64,000 nucleotides of DNA from Eleginops maclovinus (lineage: Eukaryota > Chordata > Actinopteri > Perciformes > Eleginopidae). Location: assembly GCF_036324505.1 (NCBI RefSeq), contig NC_086370.1:9038512-9102511 (forward strand). The letters are read 5' to 3'. A model generated the notes under the pieces. The model ran no database searches. It saw only the letters and a list, made by a program, of their open reading frames with translations, and was not told the origin of the DNA. The translations under genes and the position numbers were made by a program. Numbering within the stretch: position 1 is the first letter of the stretch; every line of letters starts with the position of its first letter. Positions 48,837 through 60,595 of this stretch are shown piece by piece.

Positions 48837-50254
48837 CAGCGGGTATAATAAGTATAGGAGGTGCAAAAAGGAATGGAAAGCCAAGACACCAGCTGAAATC
48901 TATCAGTAATTAGAAAGCAATCCTGCCCCTTGTCAATGCAAATTAATATCAGCTGGTTCAGTCCCAACTGATGGCCTATAAAAAGCACTCTCATTACCAA
49001 GGTGTCACACAAAAAAGATCTCATGGGTAAAAGCAAAGAGCTGTCTCAAGACCTTCACAACCGCATTGTTACAAAACATACTGATGGCATTACAGAAGGA
49101 TTTCTAAACATCTGAATGTTCCAGTGAGCACTGTTGGGGCCATAATCCGGAAGTGGAAAGAATATAATTTCACCATAAACCAGCCACGACCAGGTGCTCC
49201 TCGCAAGATTTCTTACAGAGGAGTGAAAATAATTATCAGAAGAGTTGTCCAAGAGCCAAGGACCACTTGTGGAGACCTTCAGAAAGACCTGGAATTAGCA
49301 GGTACAATTGTTTCAAAGGAAACAATAAGTAATGCACTCAACCGCCACGGCCTGTATGCACGCTGACCACGCAAGACTCCATTGCTGAAGAAAAAGCATG
49401 TTGAAGCTCGTTTAAAGTTTGCTGCACAACATTTAGACAAGCCTGTGAAATACTGGGAGAATATAGCTGGATCAGATGAGTCCAAAATTGAACTCTTTGG
49501 ATGCCATAATACATTCCAATGTTTCGAGGTCAAATGGCACTGCACATCACCCCAGAAACACCATACCAACAGTGAAGTTTGGAGGTGGGAACATCATGGT
49601 GTGGGGCTGTTTTTCAGCATACGGCACTGGCAAACTTAATATAATTGAAGGAACGATGAATGGGAAAATGTACAGAGACATTCTTGCTAAAAATCTGCTG
49701 CCATCTACCAGGATGATGAAGATGAAATGAGGGTGGACATTTCAGCAACACAGTGATCCCAAACACACAGCCAAGGAAACTCTCAATTGGTTTCAGAGAA
49801 AGAAAATAAAGCTGCTAGAATGGCCCAGCCAATCACCTGACTTGAATCCAATAGAAAATCTATGGAAAGAACTAAAGATCAGAGTTCATAGAAGAGGCCC
49901 ACAGAACCTTCAAGACTTGAAGACTGTTTGTGTGGAAGAATGGGCCAAAATCACACCTGAGCAATGCATGCGACTAGTTTCTCCATCCAGGAGGCGTGTT
50001 GAAGCTGTCATTACCAACAAAGGCTTTTGAATGAAGTACTAAATACATTTCAGTAAGCGTGATACTTTTTCCCTGTGTCATTCCATTTTAATACACATAA
50101 CTTAATTTATGGACATCTATGGTTTGATTTCTTTGCATGTGTGGATTGCATGGGTTGTTACCAACATCTGATGAACATTTCATGTCAATAGCACCTTTAG
50201 GAATATATTTACTGAGAAAAATGGTGACGTGTTCAATACTTATTTTATCCGCTG
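48837..50254 (+). mobile_element. Full-length but inactive Tc1-like transposon
   Basis: The left end CAGCGGGTATAATAAGTAT (48837-48855) and the right end ATACTTATTTTATCCGCTG (50236-50254) are inverted repeats with two mismatches over 19 bp. Each is flanked by TA (48835-48836 and 50255-50256), the Tc1 target duplication. The length of 1418 bp is normal for the family. It encodes one broken transposase reading rightward. The element sits just upstream of the putative minus-strand promoter. Confidence 0.96.
49023..50030 (+). pseudogene. Tc1-family transposase pseudogene
   Basis: This would be a DDE transposase that excises and inserts its own element at TA sites. ATG 49023 starts MGKSKELSQDLHNRIV, but the frame shifts within about 30 codons. 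The second frame carries VSTVGAIIRKWKEYN and PRPGAPRKISYRG, the paired-like DNA-binding domain and its GRPR-like hook. A TGA interrupts near 49366. The frame then continues with the first catalytic acid in [11 protein letters not shown]. After another frameshift come [16 protein letters not shown], a further TGA near 49730, the second acid in [12 protein letters not shown], and the third in [14 protein letters not shown]. It ends with VITNKGF at 50030. Full-length family members are about 340 residues. At least two frameshifts and two or three in-frame stops make this copy inactive. Confidence 0.94.
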
Positions 50255-50256
50255 TA

Positions 50257-53030
50257 TATGTGTCAGTATTGGCTCTAGTTGGTCATTTTTAAAATAGCCT
50301 TCAAAACCTTGTTTAAGGAAAATGTTCCTTTTTTATATTTAGAAAAATAAATGATTTATCTGATGGAAAACCTGCACTTTAAAAGATATCTTCAGCACAC
50401 AGGAACAATGTTACATTTGTTTTATTTATATCTCTATAAAGCAAAATAAAAATGAACTTAAATGTAACAAATACTTGGGTGTCGAAGCCATCTACCTAGA
50501 AATAAGCATAGCATAAATTCATAGACCGGTGGACATTAGAGCCTACGCATTTTTTTTTAACCAAATCAATAATGTCAGATGATTGAACCTTGCAAGTTTT
50601 AAAGAGGATAATCACAGAAATAGTTCCCCTCTGGTCATATAAGTTGTGTGCACATACTGTATAGGAGGCCCAAGCTCAATTAACATGTCCAAGTGTCCTT
50701 TGGAATAATAGTGATCACCTAATTGCTACTGATGACCTACGGTGTAAGTGCATGTGAATGGTAATTGCTCCTGATGAGCAGGTGGCACTTTGTACAGTAC
50801 GTCATGCTCTACCACAAGTGAATGAATGTATTTAAATGAGTTAAATGGATGCAAAGACTAGAAACTTCTTTTCAGTATAAATGAAACCCATTTAGAAATT
50901 GTTATAAATTGTCAAATGGAAAATGACTGTGCCTTTGATGTTAACAACCAGGTGATGTACTGTACATGGGGTGAAATGGCATTCTGTCAGTGTAACGTTC
51001 AGATTAAAATGTATTTTCTGTTGTGCCTGGAGGTCGGGTGGATGGATGGTCTATCCAGTGTTCATGTCCCATTTGAAGGCAAAAGTCAATGTTGACTTAT
51101 TCTAATTTGCGTCTAATCTCCACATTTTCATAATGCAACCATTATGCTGGTGAAATTCACCCTGAAACCTAATTGAAAATTGATTTTAGTTGTATAGGAA
51201 TGTTATTTGTAAGAGACACGGTTGGAAATAGGACATAAAAATGGATCAGACATTAAAGGCAACTGTACGATTTCATGTAAAACTAATGAAACTGTCATAA
51301 TACTTCACACAATCTGAATTTAAACTACTAAAGTGTGGTGCAGAGGCGATATGACACATATGTGCAGACTGATGAGAAGCGGTGTTTGCAGCAAGGGATA
51401 AAACACCAGTGTAACTGTGAGCTCTGTGCTCTCCGGTCCTGTGGGTGCCTCATTAGTGGAGTGAGTCATCGTCGGCTGAGAAATCGAGTGAATGCAAATG
51501 AGATGTGATGGAAGGCATCTCTCTGGGTGGCACAGCCTGAGCACACCTCCAGCAACTACTGTACTATAAATCATCCTCGTGTCAATGCCTCAGCGTTCAT
51601 CATCAAAACTCCCATTAGACACCCGAACCTGTACAGCCAGAGTCACAAAACCTCAGATTAGAAAGAGAACACAGGAAGGCTTTCAGTTTCCAACAACACA
51701 TGCCGTGGATCACAGAGAAGTCAAGACATGAACACAGTACTGTACAAAGAAAAAGTTTGGTAGGCTCTGTTGTTCTGGCTCTGGCTGTGTTAGAGAAGCT
51801 GATAGCAAAACATATTGCACATTGTGTTACAAGCAGGATGGCCATGAAATGAACCTCCAGAGGTTGATTATAGATTTTTTAAGAAAGTGTAGTCGGTTGT
51901 TTCAAAGATCTTGGTGCAATTCGTGTTTTCAAGCCTGCTAAAGAAGGTTGGTGTTGATGTTACAGACCTTTGACTTATACTCATTCACAAATTAACGGTG
52001 GTCAAAAGATCAACCCTTGATCATGAACCTTAGACTGCCATAGGCGTGAGATCTGGTATGTAAACTTAGCAAGGAATATTTCACACTTTATACTCCCTAC
52101 TCTGAACTCTCGCTAACTTAATCACCTTCAAAGTCGGACCTTCAGTTTAATCTGAAATACTGGCAAATTGTGAGCACCAGGAGCGTATAGTCCAGAAGCC
52201 AATGACCCCTTTAACCAACAACCAATATTCATATATTCAATATTCATACCACCTTTTATTTTATTTGAGTTTTGTGACTTCATCTTGCAGGATTGCAGCT
52301 CTATCGAAGTCAAAATCTATCCACAGACACATCGAAATACGAACACCTGGCATATGACTCAAAAAAGTTTTTGTGTTGCTTTCTGGTACAGAAGGTGTCT
52401 GTCCATGGGGCATGATTTGCCATGTTGACACATACACAATCTCACAAGAAGAAAACAATACCAGCGTCGCCATTGGTAACCCTGCCAGACTTGAGGAAGG
52501 TGGGATAGAGAAAACATCTTGGATTTTCAACAGCTTATCAGGCAGATTCAATCACTTGTAGAGAACAACCACACCACATTTGATGTTTGTATCATCATTT
52601 TCACAATTCCTACCAAACATTGATTATATCTTCTCCATTCTAAGTATTTTAGGCCACTGAGATCTTTAAAAAAGAAAAAACAGGCTCACTGAGAAGGCTA
52701 AGTGACTGCTTTAATGCTGAATAGGGTTTATTCAATTCAAATCAACTGTTTTCCTGTCCCAAATCCAAAGAGATCCTGTTATATTAGATGCGTAAAATCA
52801 TTATTGATTTTTGTTTGTTGGAGCACAAAGCTATTTGTGTGTGTGAGCACTGTATGTGTGGCTTTGTGTGCTCTAGGAATGCATGATAAAATATGTGTAC
52901 AGTAGTCAATCCATGTTCATTTGAATTTCTAATTACATCTTTATTTTCCTTTTGGCATGCAGCCCGAGCTACATTATCAGTCTTCTGTCTTATTCCACAT
53001 CGCCTGGATTCTTGTACAGTTCTTCCAGCA
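50257..53030. other. Non-coding stretch, nothing recognised
   Basis: Unique AT-rich sequence between the Tc1 and hAT elements. The open frames (up to 96 codons near 52261-52551, minus) show no family motifs and no splice context. Confidence 0.5.
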
Positions 53031-53038
53031 GTGTAGTG

Positions 53039-54377
53039 CAGGGGTGGCCAACCAGTCAGAGACGAAGAGACAATTATTTGACTGTGTTACTGCAAAGAGT
53101 ATACTGGGGCATGCTTCCCCGGGCAGATTTTTAAAAACACTTTAAAATGAATTGCATGCTTCCGGTGCACTTTGAGAGCAAAATTAAGAGGCTACACAAT
53201 AAAACTGTGTGGTCTTGGTAAGGGGAGGGGGCACAACTCTCAACACTAATGTGAGACATAAAAAAATGTATGTACACATTTTTCTTTTCAATTTCAAAAT
53301 GTTCATTTGGGTGGGATTTTTTTTTTTTTAGGTGGGCTGAAGTTCACCTAAAATAGATATAGCTACACCACTGGTGTGCTCCCTCACTCTATTCCTTAGT
53401 GCCCCTCTCAATCTCTCACACATAGAAAATGAAAATCTAAAAATGTACAATAATTGACACACAGACAATACACTCAAAGACACACACTCCAATAGAGACA
53501 CACTCTGTCACACAGGCAGACACACATACCTCTGCTCAGCCAGATTTCTTGTAAATGTCACACACCATGATATTGACAGAAATCAGTATTAAGATCAGAG
53601 GCCAGTTATTTTCATCCTTAAGATTTTGTGCACTCACACTCTCATTTACACACACTCTCACTTAATCATGTGAAAACTACTTTTATATTACTGCATGTTG
53701 CTTTTTTGAACTAAGTTGGCATTCATTGCCTTGAACAATCCTTTACAAATCTGGCTTACAATATTTAAATGTTTGTATTTAAAACAAACCCATGACTAAG
53801 GTTGGTTCAAATACTGCCTCATGACAGTTATTTAAAAATAAATGAAGTGTATTTTAGTTAATTATCCTTGTATGATAACTATCTGAACGTTTACCATGTG
53901 ACTGGCAGAAGCTCTGCTGACAGAGATGCACTTTCTCTCATTTATTTCGTTATCGCGATTCAGCAACCCGGGAGTCCTTCTGTGTCGGTGGCCAGCTTTC
54001 CGTGATCAGGCCATCTCACACACAACTACAACTGCAAAGTATTACCGTTTTGATTTGACAACTTTGTATTGAGTTATTACGGTTTTATCTGAGTTTTATT
54101 TTCGCCGTTCAGAAGCAGATCTCCCCCTTCACTGTCACATCGCGAGTTCAGTAGAACCCGCCTCCTGTGCATTCTGATTGGCTAAAGCACTTCTGTGTCG
54201 GAAACTCTGTGTAACAATAGGCCTGGAACTTGTGTGTTGTTAACCCTTTTTGAACTTGGATACATATGCGCAACAAAAAAAACCCCACACAATTAAAATT
54301 CCATATGAACTGAGGAGCCGCATGAGACTGGGCAAAGAGCCGCATGCAGCTCGAGAGCCGCGGGTTGGCCACCCCTG
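53039..54377. mobile_element. Non-autonomous hAT transposon
   Basis: Terminal inverted repeats of CAGGGGTGGCCAACC at both ends (53039-53053; reverse complement at 54363-54377) are bounded by a perfect 8-bp direct repeat GTGTAGTG (53031-53038 and 54378-54385). An 8-bp duplication and a CAGGG-type end define the hAT superfamily. The element is 1339 bp, too short for a full transposase, and holds no frame with hAT motifs. Subterminal words near the right end (GAGCCGCATG, CTCGAGAGCCGCGG) are typical of related fish elements. The interior includes CA-rich sequence (53455-53530) and what may be a piece of another element (53096-53370). Confidence 0.95.
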
Positions 54378-54929
54378 GTGTAGTGTGTAGGAGGAGGTGT
54401 CCATGACCTGAGCATGTGACCATCTGAGGTCCCTGCAGACGTGAGGCTACCAGGATCACAGTCAGCACATTAATTTGAGTGTAAAATGAATAGATTAATG
54501 AGCGGGTAATGCCAAATTGTCACCCGAGCAGTGCTGTCCTCAATCATCCTCATGGTGTGGGCTGGAATGAGCTAAATAGTGATCAGCAAAACAGATTGGT
54601 CCTGTATCCTCTTGTCTTTTAAAATGTAACATGATTGAGTTACACAACAAGAGAGAGAAGGATAAAAGGTGCCAATAAACAAAAAGCCAGGAATAACAAA
54701 TCAGAAGTCATTTCCTAGCCTCAATGATATTTAACTGTGACAGAAACCTCTCAGCACTGCGCTTTTTATGAACATTGTTCCCTACAATTCTTGCCAATTC
54801 CATGCTAATGAAAGTCAAGAGATTACCTTGATTGTGCAAAAGCAAGAACATTCATGGAGCTTTTCTCTTTTATTCTTGCCAGGTCTGACCATTTCTGCAA
54901 AGTATTAGAAGTAGTTTTTTTCAACAGTA

Positions 54930-56200
54930 TCAAGGTTTCAAGGTTTTATTGGTCATATGCACAGCATATACAACATATATGTTGGCAATGAAAATCTTAT
55001 GTCCCATGCTCCTCCAGCAACTCAACATACATGGTGCAAATAAGATAAATAAAATAGTGCAAAAAGAGAGAAGAATATTTACAATAACAACAATAAAGAT
55101 TTAAGGATGTGAAATATATACATATGTGGAATACATTGAAAGTATTTAAATACTTTACACTGTTAAATGAGGAGGTATGGACAGATGCATATATTACGTA
55201 TAACAGATGTATATGGCAGATATGTATAATATATAGATATGTGTACTATAAACAGATATGTATGGCAGATGTGTATAATATATATATATATGTGTACTAT
55301 AAACAGATGTGAGTAGACATTCACAGAGCTCAGGAGTTCAGCAGTCTTATAGCCTGTGGTATAAAACTGTCTCTGAGTCTGGTGGTCTTGGTCCGGATGC
55401 TGCGGTACCGTCTGCCAGACGGCAGCAGACAGAACAGATTGTTGCTGGGGTGATGGGGGTCCTTTAATATCCTACCGGCCTTCTTCCTACACCGCTGGGT
55501 GTAGAGGTCCTCCATGGATGGCAGCTCCGTCCTGGTGATGTGCTGAGCAGTTTTCACCACCCTCTGTAGAGTCTTACGGTTGAGGGCGGTGCAACTGCCA
55601 TACCAGGCGGTGATGCAGCCAGTCAGGATACTCTCAATGGTGCACCTATAGAAGTTGCAGAGTATCCTGGAGTCCATGTTGAACTTCCGCAGCCTGCGGA
55701 GGAAGAAGGGCCACTGTCGAGCTGTCTTGGATATGACCCTGGTGTGATGTGTCCATGTCAGGTCCTCACTGATGTTTACCCCGAGGAACCTGAAGCTGCT
55801 GACTCTCTCCACAGGAGTCCCGTCGATAGTGATGGGTGTGTGTGCCTCTCTCTGCCTCTTCCTGTAGTCCACAATCAGCTCCTTTGTTTTGCTGACGTTG
55901 AGATGGAGGTTGTTGTCCTGGCACCAAGATGTCAGGGCTCTGACCTCCTCTCTGTACGCCGTCTCGTCGCCGTCTGTGATCAGGCCGATGACGGTCGTGT
56001 TGTCAGCAAACTTGATGATGGTGTTGGAGCTGTGTGTGGCCACGCAGTCGTGCGTGAACAGGGAGTAGAGGAGAGGGCTGAGCACACAACCCTGAGGGGC
56101 TCCGGTGTTGAGGGTCAAGGTGGAGGATGTGATGTTCCCCATCCGCACTGCCTGGGATCTGCCCGTTAGGAAGCTCATGATCCAGTCAATATCAGATATT
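54930..56200 (-). mobile_element. 5'-truncated LINE of CR1/L2/Rex1 type
   Basis: In LINE orientation (minus) the element holds the C-terminal half of ORF2 followed by a roughly 400-bp 3' UTR ending in two copies of the octamer ACCTTGAA. Octamer-type 3' tails are a CR1/L2-clade feature, unlike the poly-A of L1. The 3' UTR contains a tandem array based on TGTACTATAAACAGATATG (55200-55320). The 5' end breaks near 56200, where RT homology begins abruptly. A second copy of the 3' UTR lies at 36404-36805. Confidence 0.93.
55330..56200 (-). pseudogene. LINE ORF2 reverse transcriptase, C-terminal part, catalytic site altered
   Basis: One open frame runs through this segment (frame start 56262; LINE homology from about 56200) to a stop at 55330. 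In order it contains [14 protein letters not shown], then [15 protein letters not shown] (RT motif B region), then [14 protein letters not shown], where the catalytic F/YADD has become FADN. It continues with [18 protein letters not shown] (motif D region) and [15 protein letters not shown]. The C-terminal tail has [16 protein letters not shown]-like ([15 protein letters not shown]) and [20 protein letters not shown], then [10 protein letters not shown]. The endonuclease domain and the RT fingers are missing through 5' truncation. An uninterrupted frame of about 290 codons suggests a fairly young insertion. The D-to-N change would abolish one metal-binding acid. Confidence 0.93.
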
Positions 56201-56599
56201 GTTTCATTAAAAACAATCCTGTATTTATTGCAAGGTACAATCTCCATGGTAATGTTTTTCAATACTCTTTATACCTGCATGCAGGAACACGTTGGCTACA
56301 ATATGAAGATGAAGTAGCTCATCATGAATAAATCTTATTGTACAATGATCTTGTTATGTGGATCGCTTTGTACGTTTACAAAGGCACTTTGAGGATGTCA
56401 TTCACCGCCACACGGCACATGTTTTTCACACAAACCAACAGAAAACAAACAATGTTAATACCCCACACGTGAATGCGTGTCCTTTTTGCTTTAAAAAATG
56501 AAAAAGTGTCATTGAGGTGTGCAGGGACATGTAGGTACTGCTCATATTTCTACATCACTGCTTTTATTTCTTCAAGCAGCTTTTTATTCCCCCCCCCCC

Positions 56600-56775
56600 A
56601 ACAAAAAGTACAAGTCTTTCTTGTTTGTAGCGTTATTAAAACTTTTCTTCCTGCTTGGTTTGATTTACCGTCGAGAGGGAGACATTTCCTCTGTAGTGGA
56701 AAGACTTTTGCCCCTGCTGTGTTAACTGTCATTTTGATTCGTCCGAACCGTATGACATTATTCAGAATTATTCAT
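56600..56775 (+). repeat. Dispersed teleost repeat, copy A (partial)
   Basis: ACAAAAAGTACAAGTCTTTC, GGTTTGATTTACCG, GAGACATTTCCTCTGTAGTG, GAAAGACTTTTGCCCCTGCT and GTATGACATTATT align colinearly with 58343-58500 (copy B) and 62790-62885 (copy C). By eye, divergence is about a quarter of positions. The repeat lies shortly right of the LINE. Confidence 0.7.
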
Positions 56776-58342
56776 ATTTAAATAACATATGTGTTAATAA
56801 TGAAGTCTTCCAAGTGTCCTGTGGAGAATTTTTTATTCATAAATGAAACTTTTTTCCTTCTTCTCCAACTTGAGGCAATATCTCAACTCTGATGTTGATG
56901 AAGAAAAAGATTACGTGGCAAAAGTCTGAATGTGAAGATTAAATGATTCAAAAGAAAAGATGCCAAAGAGGCATCTTTGGTAATGAATGGTTGAACAATG
57001 ATGATTAAATCCTTTTAAAGCAAGAAGAATGGAACGAAATGTTGCAGTGAATTTTGTTTCTGTTGTGCATGAGTGGAGTTCTTGTGCCCTTTAAGTGAGT
57101 TGCATTGACAGAATTATCAATGAGGGCTAAACCCAAGCTAACTGAGCTTTGAAAGGGGCTGATGATATGTTATGAATTTTAAACAAGCATCCATTCAGCC
57201 CACACGCACAGTCACACAGAAGAAGAAAAAAAGGATATTTCATTTTACACTCCTGCTAGTCGAGTCATATTGAATCCAGTAACAATGACTCATGGAGTGC
57301 TTTAAAACAAAAACCAAAGACAGAGCCACATGAAAGGTTACAACACAGTGGAACAAAGTGCATTCCAAAGTGGGCTCGATCTGAAAGAATATTGTTGTAA
57401 AGGCAATAGACATAACTTTTATCATTAACGCATCTAAAACTTACATGGCCTTATTTCTGTCAACCTGATACATGTAAGTCCAGTATTTACTCTATCTCTT
57501 GATTTGGTTTTTACCAACTCTGGCTGTTAGCTACAAAATTAGTTTTTTGGTTTGCAGGGTATTTTGAACCTGAGGCCAGAGATTTCAATGCCACAAGAAC
57601 AGGGTGTATTTTAACCATGGTAGAGTCAAAAGTTATATTCAGAGTTTCTGAAATCATTGGCTAACTAAAAAAAAAAGCGCTATCATCCATCAACTCCTCT
57701 GGAAAGTCACTATTCTTGCAAAAATCCCATGAACCTCTGTGAGAGAACTGAGATTCTCTTTGGAGGAAGAAAGCGTTTAGAGGTTGAATGATTTGTTGGG
57801 TTTTTAATCTTACACAATGAGCAGTTTTCTGCCATGCATGTGACCTTAATATCATTTTAATGCACTTGGAATCTGCACCTGGATAGGACACTTTTTTACA
57901 CACACTTTACATTACCCATCATTTTTACGAGGTTTGGTATTAAAGTAATGTAACTGTACCAAAATGAAAAGGCCTGCATCACCTTTTTTTAACAGGTGTT
58001 TTAGGGTTTTGTAAACATATACTGCATTTTATTAACTATTACACCATTTTAATGCATGTTTTTTTATATGTGGAAGGTCATTCTGTAATGTTGTCATTAT
58101 GTGTAGCTATCATGCATTTGATGAAAATCAAACAGGTGTGATAGATGCAGTGACATGCAGTGTACATATGGAGGAGTTTACTGTATGGCTACTATATCAT
58201 TTTATGTAAATAATGTCACAGTCAGAATATCTCACACAATCTAAGTCAGAGTACTGTGGGATGTTGTTTTTCGTTTTATTTCTTTAGCTTTCATGCAGCA
58301 TCTCAGATCACCCACACACTGAGTATATTTTGGGCAGCTCTG

Positions 58343-58545
58343 AAACCACAAGAGTTTGTCTTGTCCTTAGAGTTACCAAAAGTTTTCCTCATGGTTGGTT
58401 TGAAGTACCTCAGAGACATTTCTTTTGTATTGGAAAGACTCCCACTCCTGTTGTATTTACTGCCAGTTCACTTTGTCAGAAGAGTATGATATTGTACACA
58501 TCTCGAGCCTTCTTTGAAGCAACAGTGTCACTTTCTGCTTTAAAG
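58343..58545 (+). repeat. Dispersed teleost repeat, copy B (partial)
   Basis: Contains GGTTTGAAGTACCTCAGAGA, CATTTCTTTTGTATTGGAAA, TATTTACTGCCAGTTCAC and AGTATGATATTGTAC, colinear with copies A and C. The open frame through it is a by-product of the repeat. Confidence 0.75.
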
Positions 58546-58903
58546 GCCAAGACAAACCAAGCAGGTTATCCTTTCACAATGACAAAACCACCTGGAATAT
58601 AGAGACAGCGTTTTCAAACCAATGTGTGGTGCTAAAGTTAGCTTAGCTAGCTAGCTGATGATAACATCTGCCTGCATATCCTCTTTTCAGCCTCATAAAG
58701 TGACATTCAGCTGTAGAAATTAGGAGTTCCTTTTGTTTAGCTTTTTCTGAAAGCATAGTGCCATTCTTTCAAACATTACTTAAGCGTTCAGGTAGTTAAT
58801 CTGTCCTCAGTATCATTGTTAACTGCTGTATGAGAACAAAAGGTGTATCAACGGTAGGTAAGTGAAGAAGTACTTGTCAGATGGTTAAGGGAACTGTATG
58901 AAA

Positions 58904-59328
58904 TGTTCTTTTATTCGAAGCCCAGGAGTCGATTAAAAGAAACGAAATGAAGCCCCTCTTATAAGTTTTAAAAGGAGTGTTTAATAAAAGGATGCAGCAG
59001 TAGGTTTTACAAAAGTTTCACAGCTGTGGCTCAAATAGCCCGGTAAACCCGTCCACAGGCCGCTGACTGAGTGGAGCTCATCAGTAGTTACTGTCTGGCG
59101 GTCCGGAACAAAAGAGAGATCGATTTCACAATACCAACATGTTTTATAGAACCACCCCTCTCCGGTCATACAATAAACAACTTCAAAATAAGAGTCAGCG
59201 GGGGGCTGGATCCTGTTGGCCGCTTGTCACATGTCATGAAGCTCTCACCTACGATATTCTATTATGCAATCCTTCTGAGGTTTATCAGTTATTAATGTTC
59301 TGTTTCAATATATTGATTATTTCTAACA
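58904..59328 (-). mobile_element. Candidate solo LTR
   Basis: The 425-bp block has TGTT…AACA ends. Read on the minus strand, it begins TGTTAGAAATAATC, has a TATAAAA box in TTCTATAAAACATG near 59140, and ends CGAATAAAAGAACA, with AATAAA about ten bases from the 3' edge. This is the expected U3-R-U5 order. The interior is GC-richer than its flanks. Flanking bases (GAAA on the left, GAAC on the right) give only an imperfect 4-bp target duplication. No internal retrotransposon sequence adjoins it, hence solo. The family is not determined. Confidence 0.45.
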
Positions 59329-59329
59329 G

Positions 59330-60590
59330 AACAAATTGGTTAATGCAATGTGAATACATATTCAGCTGTTTCCAAATTACAAATGTGGGTCCTAAAATTG
59401 ATTTACACATTCCACCATTTTTTAAGGTATTGAAACCAATTTCAAAATGAGCTATGCATCAATTATATTTGTTTTGTGAATCTCTTTTTATTTGATTCTG
59501 TTCGTTGATGGATTAAATTACATTAGCATCCAATTAATTGCTTTCTAATCATTTTCAACCTCTCTGGGCCCTCCATTCTTATTTATTTGTGCTGGCCCCT
59601 GGGATACTGCAGAAGTGGAGAGATAAACATGTTTATGATGAATTCCCCGAATATGGACGGTATATGTTATGCACCTCTGGCTGTTCTACCACATGCGGGT
59701 AATCACTAGTAATCACTGCCATTTTCACCAATTACTTTAAGTACTGACATTACACGAACAACAGAGGCGCTCAAAATATAAAACTGTATCATACTGCTGT
59801 GAATTGGAATTCCAGCACACAGCATTGATTTTCTGAATGCTGCAGGTTGAGCCTATGGAGGGTACAAATACAATATGTTGATAGACTTTCTCCCTAAATA
59901 CAGTATTGCTTCTGCATGAAAAAAAAAACTTAAACGTTAACCCCTGTAAATCTGTTTGGAATTGCTGTAAAGCAAAATACTACATCCAGACACGTATTCT
60001 CAAGTCTCAAAATGGAGAGTCTAAAATGAGAGAATTATTTTTCAATACACATGAACATCTATCAACAAAGGATAATGTGTTTGGCAAACCTTGACACAGT
60101 AGGATGCAATGTCTTCTGTGTTTTGTGAACAGGTGCTTTGCCGTAAGCAGCAAACTCCTTCCTGAGAGAATGGTTAAACATAAATAAAATATTCATACAC
60201 GTGCGCTCCCCCGTTAGGCTGCCGTTTGCATTCTTCTCCCTGGTTGGCTGGCCTTTCTCTTGTGAATATCAAGGGGATATGTTGACTCTGCATGGCTGGG
60301 ATCCAGTGTTTAATCAGAGCCATTGTTTCAGGCATGCTAACAGAAGAGACCCTAAAGGAACAGGCTGCAGTCTATTTTCGGGTCTTTTTGTTTAACCCAA
60401 TTACTGTGTCAGTGTGTACTGACTGAGCCAACACCAGTCAGGTGATTCCTTTGAAAAGTAGGACAACAATGTTATAGAGATGCAAATGTGATGCAGTCAA
60501 AAACAATTGTGAGCTGCTTTATACGTTTAAAGAAAAATAGATAACACACCGAGGATCTGCTCATTGAGTGTAGAGAAAGAATTCACTAAA
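59330..60590. other. Non-coding stretch, nothing firm
   Basis: Unique sequence. A TTAATTG/CTAATCA-rich block at about 59515-59640 may be regulatory. No exon recognised. Confidence 0.45.
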
Positions 60591-60595
60591 CATAC

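Noticed and set aside
48572..49036. 154-codon minus-strand open frame, the longest outside the LINE
   Set aside because: It runs across the left terminus of the Tc1 element (48837) and the promoter-like region, antisense to the transposase start, with no family motif. It looks like chance.
55744..56169. 141-codon plus-strand open frame
   Set aside because: It is exactly antisense to the LINE reverse transcriptase frame and is a shadow of it.
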